Assembly (NCBI GenBank): GCA_964017145.1
Contig: OZ024844.1
Location: forward strand, 2,356,001 to 2,420,000
Source of the DNA: Agrocybe praecox
Taxonomy: Eukaryota; Basidiomycota; Agaricomycetes; Agaricales; Agrocybaceae
Reading direction: 5' to 3'
Length of the DNA stretch: 64,000 nt
Shown: positions 55,779-64,000 of the stretch, in pieces
How positions within the stretch are numbered: the first letter of the stretch is position 1
How the letters are laid out: every line of letters begins with the position of its first letter
The notes under the pieces: model-generated
Database searches by the model: none
What the model was told of the DNA's origin: nothing
Seen by the model: only the letters and a program-made list of their open reading frames with translations
Made by a program: the position numbers and the translations under genes

Positions 55779-58700
55779 TTAATAAATAGTCTGATATGAG
55801 TATTTACTTAGCCAATTATTGACTAAAAAAGATGATGCTTCGTCAAGCACAGTGAAAGGACTCCAGCTTTCTGGGATATTTTCTTTAAGAGAAGGAAAAA
55901 TAGGAAAAAGCATACAGCTTTGACGAATATCTTTTACCTTGACTATAGCACCTTGGGTTCGATTTTGAGTGTTTGTTGTTTTCCGAATATTATACATCAT
56001 CCCATGCTTAGCTTCTGCAGCACCAGCAAATTGAGTGTACCATTCGACATAAGCTAAGGGTTCATTCTTATCAGGCCAGTTTTCTGGTCGAGATCGTGGT
56101 CCATGAATTGTGTCGAGTGTATCTGGAAGCGTAAATATAACTCTGACTCTTCCTTTTCTTGTGCCTAAGTTTTAATCAGCTAATCTATTTATGAGAAATT
56201 AACCGGTATCACTTACCTTTTACTCCTGTTGACTCTGCCATATCATCGAAATTAATAATGGCAGTATCAAACCACCCATTAGGGAGCTTGCTGGATTTTG
56301 GAATAGCTTTAACCACATCTTTTTCTTCTTTGTCATCATGAAGAGAATCTGGGTGAAAGCGAACCATATTGTAGACGTCAACTTTACTAAAAGGCAGATC
56401 TATTTCTTGTAGAGATCTGGTGTGGATAGGCTGGTCTAATAATCCACTGATAAATGACTTTAAATGTTGAATAAAATCAGGTGCATTATGTGCTTCTTCG
56501 ATTAAGGAAAGCGAACGGTTTGGAAAATTTGGGAATTTTGGAATTGAAACATTCCGGCCTTTTGTCATTGCAGATTTACTGTCTATTTGGCAAGAGTCAG
56601 AGGCGGTATCCATAAGGCTTGTAGGGCTTGAAGATCGGCTGTTTGAAGAGAGAGTCTGCTGGTGTCTGTTGAAGCTAGTAATTTTCTCCTGTCTTGATAA
56701 CCATTTTATCATTTGTGGGAATTCATTGCGCTGATTTGATGCTTGCCAGCCATGCTTTGCAAAGTCAATGTGAAGTCTTTCAAACATTTCTGTGTTGTAG
56801 TTATCTGTTGTTCCAAAGTGCTTGATGGATTCCACATAATGAATTAGCGAATGGAATTTTGGTATGTTGAAGTCTGAGCGAACCCCTGTATCCAGGAAAT
56901 ATTGCCGATTTTGGTGAAATCGTTTTAAAGCATCTTCTAAGTACCCTAAGGAAACTGTATCGTGTGAGGGATATTGGGCAATATAAATAAAGTCTAGAAG
57001 TGCTGTAACAGCTTTAATGCCTTGGACTGAAATGCTCCCAACTAAACACCCAAGGAGAATCTTGGCCATGTTTTTCCGTTCAGGCCCAGATATTTGAGAG
57101 AGTGCAGATATTCCATTTTTGAACCGCCGTAAACCATATGCTGGAGGAAGAGAGCGTATACGCTGGTCAAGCTGGGCTGGTGTTAAAATTGTTTGGCACC
57201 ACGAAATAAGATGTTTGAAAACACCTTGATAGAGTTGATGAAGTACATCTGGAGTCATCGATCTGTGTATATCAACCAGTGGAAAGTCCTGCCAAAAAGG
57301 GCTGTAAACGCTTCCTGCAACATCATAGCCCATACAATATTCATGGAACTTGCGAGGATTTCCACCTGACTCCGTCTTGCCTTCTTCAATTATCGATTTT
57401 GTCCATTTTTGTGTTCTGAGCTCTTTTGGTGCTTTATCTTGCAGCTCTGTCGCTTTTGCTTTGCATTTAAAGCACGTCCCTGACTTGCTGCACGTAACCA
57501 AGCATTGCTCTGGGTGGTCCGCAACATATGATGTAAGAATTGGAAAAACATTCCTCACAGCTCCGTCAGAGCCAATCATTTCTACCCCAATTTTTCCCGC
57601 ATTAATAAGAGGCTGAAGGACCATCTTCATGGATTCATGGAAAATGCGATGGACTCTGGATCTGTGGTCCTGTTCTGATATTCGAGATCTGTCAATTTTC
57701 TCGACCGACAAATAGGCCAGAAGAATGCACGGATGTTTGCTAGGTTTATGACGAGTGGCTTTGGGAATGTTGCCAATTGTAAGATAAACGGGATAAGCGG
57801 ATTTGTTGCCAGAGAATTGTGTTAGTTGAGTTTTGTCTGTGGCAATAATAACAGGAGCAATTGTTCCTCCTTTTTCAACTCTTGCCTGAAAAACGTTAGA
57901 AACTAAATTACTTCTGTGAGAAAATAAACGTACTTGCAGCACATGCCACCACTTTCCAGTCCACATCTCAGAATAAACCCGTGTTCCTTTGGTTGAGTCG
58001 GTATATACCTTCTGAGGAGCATATACCATTTCAGGAGAGAGATCAGGATCTTTCCACAGACTCTTGATTGCCTCAACAGGATTTCGAAATCGTATCGTAA
58101 ATGTTTCGTTACTGTTATCGCCGAAGCGAAGAGTCTGCTCTTCCCATTCACCACCTCTGGCAGGCATAGAGTCCAGCTTTTGATGGAGAGCTCTTATATT
58201 TCTATAAGAAAGACCTAGCTTCTCAACAACCTATGCGGAGGGTGGATTAATATTTACCAATAAGAAGAGCAACATTCACTTACCCCTGGAATTTCCAGTA
58301 GCCGATCAAAAGCCTTATGGCCTGGCCCATCCTTTATAGCCCAGTGAGCAATGTCCCAGTCAAGCTTGGATAAGAACGGATAAAATTGACTATGCGGCTC
58401 TTCCAATCCTTCATCTTCAGGTGCGATATAACATGGTGGTTGCTCTTGTCTGACGATTTTTCCATCGCTTTTATCTGTAACTGTGATTTGTTGAAGTTCT
58501 TCATTGGTTTCAGGGGAATTTGATCTACTCCTTGACGCAGCATCTTGTAAGCGATTTTGAGCTGTTTGTGGTCCAGGCCCTGCATTGTCTGAGGAAGGAG
58601 GAAGGAAACGGAACATGTCGTGCCTGGGATAGAGATCTGATAGATCAAACAAATCTTCATCGTCGTCGTTAGGATTGTACTCTGGCCACTCAGTGTTTTC

Positions 58701-58886
58701 GTTATCTTGAAAGTTTGTTTCCGTTGTGATAGACATGACCTCTGGAAATCCTTGGTATGTTCCTAGATCTTTCAGTTTGCCTTTCATATACCATGCGCAC
58801 GAACGTGCAGTTGACAAATGTGACTGCATTGAGCCTATGGTCCTGAAGAATTTGTGGCATGTTCCTGCTTCACAAGGAATACTCAT
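55779..58886 (-). CDS. Plavaka (CACTA-like) transposase, apparently intact
   Basis: A large agaricomycete DNA transposase. The start at 58886 opens MSIPCEAGTCHKFFRTIGSM with QSHLSTARSC, an N-terminal zinc-finger-like segment. Exon 1 ends LLEIPG (intron from about 58,282), exon 2 begins VVEKLGLSYRNIRALHQKLD and runs to 56,209 with a short stop-free intron near 57,900-57,945. The core has LWKDPDLSPEMVYAP, WTGKWWHVLQ, PVIIATDKTQLTQFSGNKSA (a probable catalytic Asp), GTCFKCKAK, DIHRSMTPDVLHQLYQGVFK, PKFHSLIHYVESIKHFG and TEMFERLHIDFAKHGWQASN. The C-terminus after two further introns reads LAYVEWYTQFAGAAEAKHG and DEASSFLVNNWLSKYSYQ, ending at 55779. No stop or frameshift was found across about 3 kb, so the protein may be functional. 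Confidence 0.85.
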
Positions 58887-59022
58887 GGTGGTGGGAAAGC
58901 AAAGAGAAAATCACACAATCAGATTCGAATAGAGAGGAACATATGACATTGAATAGCTCTATAGATAGATTATACTCTGTAAGAAGTAGCGTATTATTAG
59001 AGAAGCATAGAACTCACAATAT

Positions 59023-59908
59023 CTACAGCATACTAAAGAGAACCTTATACGCGCTAGCCTGCAGCTTTTGCCTTTTGTCTATTCCATCAATCTCCGACTT
59101 CATCTGTTGCTCCAAGATTTTGAGAAGATTTTCAATTTTTTGTTTTTTGTTCATTCGAGCTTTACACGCTTGTTTTTTTTTGAGAATCTTCATGAATTTT
59201 GTGTATCCTTTGAGAGTCGAAGCTGGTTTGAGAGAGCAAATCTTCCTTGAGGGTGGTGAAATTTGAACCGTCGAAGTCGAAAGTTGGGTCCTTGTTTCAG
59301 AATGGCAAGTGTTGTCGGAAGTGCCTTGGCTAGTCGCTTCAGCATGTGTATGGTGGAGAACGGGTAGCAGAGAAGGTGGGTTTGATAAGACCTTTGGAAA
59401 TGCTTGCACAAAGGGAGAGCCAAGCAAGGAACTTCCTCTCTGTGGAATAGTGTCGAAGTTATGGTCCATTGGACAACCACCATGGTCACAATGTCCATGC
59501 ATAGGCTTTGGAATATCAAGAGGTGGTTCACCTTTTTTCTGTGGCATATTCAAGCTTAAATTTTCATTTAGAATAAATCAAGAGAGAAGTTCTTACAAAA
59601 ATGTAGCCAGACCATCCTTCTATAGATGGAGGAGGTATACGGTTGTACTGAAGCTCGTACTTTTCAGAGAAATCACAAAACCATCCAGTTTGGGGTGGAG
59701 AGTCATCAATAATGCTAGATGCATCTGCTTTATTGGAGGAGGGATACCCAGGGGAGGAGCTCTCATGTTGGGACATAGAGGTTCTTTCAGGCGTATTGAA
59801 AGGTTGTCGAATCAAAACAGGATGCTGTGGCAATGACAGAACAATTTGGGCTAATTGTTTTTGCCTTTCTGGCTCTGAATCTGGAACCACCTCAGAGTAG
59901 AAGGACAT
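59023..59908 (-). CDS. Companion gene upstream of Plavaka, unknown function
   Basis: Two exons on the same strand as the transposase. Exon 1 from ATG 59908 reads MSFYSEVVPDSEPERQKQLA, then QPFNTPERTSMSQHESSSPG, WFCDFSEKYELQYNRIPPP and GWSGYIF; a 57-bp GT-AG intron follows. Exon 2 reads KKGEPPLDIPKPMHGHCDHG, Ser/Thr/Pro-rich sequence, then a basic, probably coiled-coil end (LKKKQACKARMNKKQKIENL, LKILEQQMKSEID) to 59,023. A His/Cys cluster (HGHCDHGGCPMDH) may bind metal. I do not recognise a family. Its position and strand suggest it may be an accessory gene of the Plavaka element; it could also be an independent gene. Confidence 0.5.
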
Positions 59909-60120
59909 GATATAGAAAGCTGTGGCAAGAGTGTTAAGATGATCGTTGACAAGCGTTTTTGTCAAATTCAACAAGACCTCTTTTTTGTCACATGATTAAG
60001 AACTTCAAGTGTATCGTAGAACAAAAAATGGTGGCTTTATTTTTAATATAGAAATAATGGAGAGAAAATATGATTTGCACAATTCAAAAAGAGGTGAGGA
60101 AGAAATGAGTCTAAAAAATA

Positions 60121-60766
60121 TTAAATCCTAGCATCAACAGTCTTGTCCTCAGGAAGAAAGTAACGAGAAGAAATTTCCGCATCCTCCATCAATGTCTCTA
60201 CCTCACGATTCTTTGAGCTGTCCATACTTCCTGGTCGACTCTGCCTTTTGAGCCTGAGTATACTCTTGTGGATTGGTTTTGGTTGTAAATTTTTTGGCAT
60301 TTCCGAACCAAAATATGGGGGTTGAATATAATTGATGCTTTTGGTTGTAGATGTTGTCTTGTAAACGCGTAAAGGAATATCTTGGTGAATGTTATTGTTA
60401 AAGACTTCAATTTTCCTTCATTTGATTGGGCAAATAATGACTAAAACATCTATTTATTCAGAATATCACACAGCAAAAAAATATGTTTAACTCACAGCTG
60501 ACCCAGAAAGATCTCAATTTTTGGATCAACGTTTGAATCAAATTCTCTTGTACGTTGGACTCATTAGCTTGTATGTTGGACTTGCTGGCTTCATTGAACT
60601 TGTTGGCTTGTGCATTGGACTTGTTGGCTTGTGCGTTGGACTTGTTGGCATGCAAGTTGGATTCATTGGTATGCACGTTATTGCAACAATGCTTTTCTTC
60701 TATTGAGCTCATCAATGAGCAGAGATAGTCATAGGAAGGGTTATTTGAGCACTGGGAGGGTCTCAT
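60121..60766 (-). CDS. Small hypothetical protein with repeated Ala-Asn-Lys-Ser-Asn motif
   Basis: The first open stretch from ATG 60766 has short imperfect repeats (ANKSNAQANKSNAQANK, then QANESN), made by DNA repeats of GTTGGCTTGTGC type. A second stretch, in frame from about 60,400 down to TAA 60121-60123, reads DIPLRVYKTTSTTKSINYI, KPIHKSILRLKRQSRPGS and EDAEISSRYFLPEDKT. An intron near 60,405-60,490 must join them but its borders are unclear. No family is recognised. It may belong to the Plavaka element or be a decayed gene. Confidence 0.35.
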
Positions 60767-61942
60767 AATAATCGTGTTTTTGTTGGGTAGTGGTATGAAG
60801 TAGGTTGCAGAATAAAACCAACATTTTTCTGGGAAAAAGAACGTTTCTTCTCGGCAAAGAATGTGGCACTGACACTCTCGTAAAGACTAAATTCTAGCCA
60901 ATAATCTTTCCATTTTCAGCAGTAGATTTATTCTATTTGCAACAAGGCATACAAGTCAATATGTGGAATAGAATTGATGTCTTGTGACACACCAAAGTGA
61001 ACCCAAATACGAAACTTCTTCAAAAGCTACATTAGATCTCTTAATTCCACACGACCGACCTCAGAACTCACCATCCGTTTTTCATCACACTTTTGATTTG
61101 ACCAAGAGAACAACCTCATATACAATGGAAAGTAGTAAGCAGGATTGAGTCTATTGAGAGGTTTTATACCGAGCAGAACTGATTGAAATTGATACCAGAT
61201 AGTCGACAAGGAGGGCGCCCTCCTACTTATGCCGATCCGATACATGATTGCGACAAACATTGTTACATTGTTATTGTTGGCAGATGCACTGGCATTTTTT
61301 TCTGAACTGGTATGAAAAGTATCGACATCATATTTTTCAGCTTATAATGTACGACAGGATATCAACTGCACCATTAATTTCTGGATCTATCAAAGATCAG
61401 GCAATCTGGCAAGGCGTCAGGACAGTATCTGAGGCTTATCGCCTGTATCGAGAGGCTAAGGAGGAAGGAAGTGTTAGAGTCCTTCGAGATTCTCTACAAG
61501 ATGATATAACTTACGGAGATAGGAGTGTTGCAGAAATGTAAGAACTGGAACGTATTTTGCAAATTTTGAATAAATGATCTCGGGAGAATATTGGCTTGTG
61601 CTTTCATAGCTTGATGATAATTTTAATTGGAATCAGAACCTTGGGCATAATTATTTGGCATCAAAACATATAAATGTATTATTATTTTTCAATACAAGCG
61701 CAAAATGACGGAATTGTAGTACTGAATTGTTTTCAAAATTTGGAAGAGTTTCATCACAAAAAATTCCTAAATTCACGCTAGCAAGTTAGATGTCAAAATA
61801 TTTGGGAGTTTTTGAAGAAAATTTTACTTACAATTAAAAGGGTAATCAGGTTGAGCTTCATCAGAGAGAAAAGGGTCACAATGGTCAGGATGAACTTGAA
61901 CGTACTTGCCTGGGAACCATGAGGTTCCTGGAAAGTTCCTGG
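60767..61942. other. Spacer with one short unidentified open frame
   Basis: Mostly AT-rich. A + strand frame over about 61,345-61,541 reads GSIKDQAIWQGVRTVSEAYR and EAKEEGSVRVLRDSLQDDIT without obvious low complexity; it lacks a clear start and could be an exon remnant. Nothing else is supported. Confidence 0.35.
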
Positions 61943-63020
61943 CTACATCATCGTACCCAATTGTTCCTTATAGCGCCATACCATCTCCCCTCCTATGTTG
62001 ATTTGTTTGAATAAGTAAGCCTTGTATTCCCGGTAGAATTCATGAAACATGACATTGTCATCGTTGATCTCCAAAAGTTGTTTGTCTGAGCCAAAAGTGA
62101 TGTAGACTTGTTGTATATTTGCCAAGTTCCTTGTCCAATCGGTAACTTTGTCGACAATATCTTCATCATAGTTGTCCTCATACCAGTCGTCATTATAGAG
62201 AGAGAGGGGGGTTGTGACTGCCAAAGTGTGTATGTTGGGACAGCGCTCAATGAGAAGACGAAAGGCAGGTGTATGCCATGGAGCAGGAGGCCCAGTGGTG
62301 GCATCCTATTAAATAGAGAACATAAGTAAAATAAAGGAAGGATAATAAAAAGCTTGTACTCACCTTCGCAATCTCCACGTCATAGTCAATTCTCAACAAC
62401 TCCAACCGACCAAAGATAAAATCCCACAAACCATCTGAAAGTTGGAGATGGAATGTAGGCCAATCAGCTCTAATACAGAGCTGGGTAATGCGAGAGAAGG
62501 ATAACACCCCAGCAAGGTGTTTGTTGAGGTTTTGTTTTTTGGAGACGACGAATTCGAAGTAATAAAGCAGACAAAACCGGATGGGGAGAGTTCGGACAGA
62601 AGATATAAGTGGCTGATTTTCATCTGTGAATATACGAGATATATTTTCGGACCCCTGGACGAGCCTGACAAATTTCTCAGGATAGCATGGCCTGTTGGAA
62701 AAGACAGAGTTCATCCAAAGGGAGCAAAAATCTTTGATGTCTGTGTCCCCACAGAGCTGTCCCTTGTTGGTATCCTCAATAAACTCCAAGAAACGAGGGG
62801 TGGTTGTGATAAATTCCTTGATATTATTTGACAAGTTCCTGTTACAAGAACTAACATGAGTGGAAATGATTTCCCGCTGGATTTCCAGTGGAAGAGACGG
62901 GATTAGGAGCAGGATAGATTCAGTGCACATATTTATGAAGAAAGATAGTTGAGATGAAAGAAGAGGCAGGAAAGTAGGCTTGTTGATGGCGGCGCACAAG
63001 TTACTGGCAGACTCATCCAT
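61943..63020 (-). CDS. Two-exon protein of unknown function, F-box-like N-terminus
   Basis: Exon 1 (63020 to about 62,365) starts MDESASNLCAAINKPTFLPL. It includes LLLIPSLPLEIQREIISTHV, which resembles an F-box start (LP-x-E-I), then RFLEFIEDTNKG, RPCYPEKFVRLVQGSENISR and hydrophobic strand-helix segments (ITQLCIRADWPTFHLQLSDG) reminiscent of the leucine-rich part of agaricomycete F-box proteins. An intron of about 60 bp (GTGAGT to AG near 62,307) joins exon 2: GPPAPWHTPAFRLLIERCPN, IHTLAVTTPLSLYNDDWYE, QQVYITFGSDKQLLEINDD, ending LGTMM at 61943. The length is about 330 residues. The F-box idea is weak. Its start codon lies 12 bp from the end of a MITE-like element. Confidence 0.6.
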
Positions 63021-63032
63021 GGATGACTGATA

Positions 63033-63863
63033 GTTACCACTTAAGGGTTATGCATCCCCACAGGCCACTACCCACTTGCCCAATGTCATGTATCAGGGTG
63101 ACCGACAGTGACTAGAGGGCCATAGTCATGTGAAAGTCATGTGATCTGTTGCACAGCCACCAAAAACCAAAATTGTAAAGAAAAATTCAAAAGCTATGGT
63201 AAATATTTTTTATTACATAATCATCAACGGTTCAGCCACAAAACACAAAATATCCGCAGAAAGCCGGATACAAATCAAAATAAAAGATTAAAATATTTGT
63301 AGCAAGCTGAAAATTTTTTCTAAAGTCATCAAAAAATGTGTACTATACCATTTTAGGCTTGAACTAACCAAATATGTAAAGTGTTCTAAAAATAGATCTG
63401 GGCTATAAATAAATGTATTACCTACTCAATACAAAAATGTTTTAAAAATAGAAATTTTGTGATAAAAATAGATTTGATCTTATTTGGTCATGTATTAGTC
63501 CCATCTATCATGCATGAAAGGCCTTTATCGCAAAATCTCAAAGTCCAAAGTCCTCTTGCCTTATTGGGTTGCTTGGATGTGATGTCACTCAAAAGCCTTG
63601 TTTGTTTTGTAACATGCCTGCCCCTGCCTGATGACATTATTATTTATTATTTGTTTGTATTTGAGGCCATATAAACAAGTGAGTGGAGCCCAAACATGTA
63701 AATAGAGGCAAGCAAAAAGTCATGTGCATAGATTTTGATGGCATCAATAGCAGACACATGACTATAGTCACAATAGGTCACAATAGGTCACATCAGGTCA
63801 CAATAGGCCAGCCAGAGGGCTTGGGAAGTGGCCGGTGGGGATGCATAACCCTTAACTGGTAAC
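63033..63863. mobile_element. 831-bp MITE-like element with ~50-bp terminal inverted repeats
   Basis: The left end GTTACCACTTAAGGGTTATG (63033) and the right end, inverted, GTTACCAGTTAAGGGTTATG (ending 63863) continue alike through GCATCCCCAC and GGCCACT, with few mismatches over about 50 bp. TA dinucleotides flank both ends (63031-63032 and 63864-63865), as for Tc1/mariner-type insertions, though TA is too short to prove it. It encodes no protein and contains copy 3 of the 300-bp repeat and several GTCACAATAG units near the right end. Confidence 0.85.
63160..63480 (-). repeat. Copy 3 of the ~300-bp dispersed repeat
   Basis: Read on the minus strand it has TTTTTAGAACACTTTACATA, CACATTTTTTGATGA, TCTTTTATTTTGATTTGTAT and GTGGCTGAACCGTTGATG, matching copies at 38,400 and 51,120. 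It is internal to the MITE-like element. Confidence 0.7.
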
Positions 63864-64000
63864 TACCAGTGCTTCATGCATAAATTTGACAGTAGAGGCT
63901 GGGCGGCGTTGATCAACGTTGAGGTCAAGTCGAGGTAAATTACCTCAAAAACGACTTTCAAGTTCCCTGATTTCCCACGCCACCTTCAGGTCATCCGCCC
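63864..64000. other. End of window, no gene seen
   Basis: Short stretch with two palindromes, CGTTGATCAACG and GAGGTAAATTACCTC. No coding evidence. Confidence 0.4.

Overview
The window is nuclear DNA of a basidiomycete fungus, almost certainly an agaricomycete. The genes carry many short (about 50-60 bp) GT-AG introns. The transposable elements include KDZ and Plavaka transposases and a DUF6698 protein, families I associate mainly with Agaricomycetes. Identifications come from reading translations across introns and recognising families; no database was searched, and exon boundaries are estimates.

Positions 1 to about 27,140 are a compact gene block of eleven housekeeping genes with gaps of about 4 to 640 bp. 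In order they are: the 3'-truncated splicing factor CDC5/CEF1 (-), a Zn2Cys6 transcription factor (+), a Nup37-type WD40 nucleoporin (-), UMP-CMP kinase (+), a lipid (sphingoid base) kinase (-), a PhoD-like phosphatase (+), the peroxisomal AAA protein Pex6 (-), phosphoglucomutase/phosphopentomutase (+), a GT8-like type II glycosyltransferase (-), the DEAH helicase DHX35 (+), a tetraspanin (-) and MBF1 (+). Strands alternate strictly, so every intergenic gap is a shared divergent promoter or a shared convergent 3' end. One convergent pair has stop codons 4 bp apart and one divergent pair overlaps at its start codons.

From about 27,290 to the end the window is transposon-rich. A degenerate PIF/Harbinger-like DNA element appears to run from 27,288 to 41,695, with a split DDE transposase on + and a second, SANT/Myb-like plus coiled-coil ORF on -. 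It holds a Copia LTR retrotransposon (28,046-33,509) that itself carries a 274-bp LTR-like insertion containing a tRNA-like sequence, a DUF6698 gene with eleven 21-bp repeats, and a 1.7-kb small element with short terminal inverted repeats. Further on are two copies of an unnamed repeat with polypyrimidine tails, a KDZ transposase with one in-frame TGA, two pieces of a LINE retrotransposon (one fused in frame to an unrelated coding region), a 200-bp assembly gap, an apparently intact Plavaka transposase with a small upstream gene, a two-exon gene of unknown function with an F-box-like start, and an 831-bp MITE-like element ending 12 bp upstream of that gene's start codon.

The features most worth follow-up are the tRNA-bearing LTR-like insertion, the Copia copy whose LTRs are nearly identical although its coding region is full of TGA stops, the LINE-host chimera, and the intact Plavaka transposase with its companion gene.
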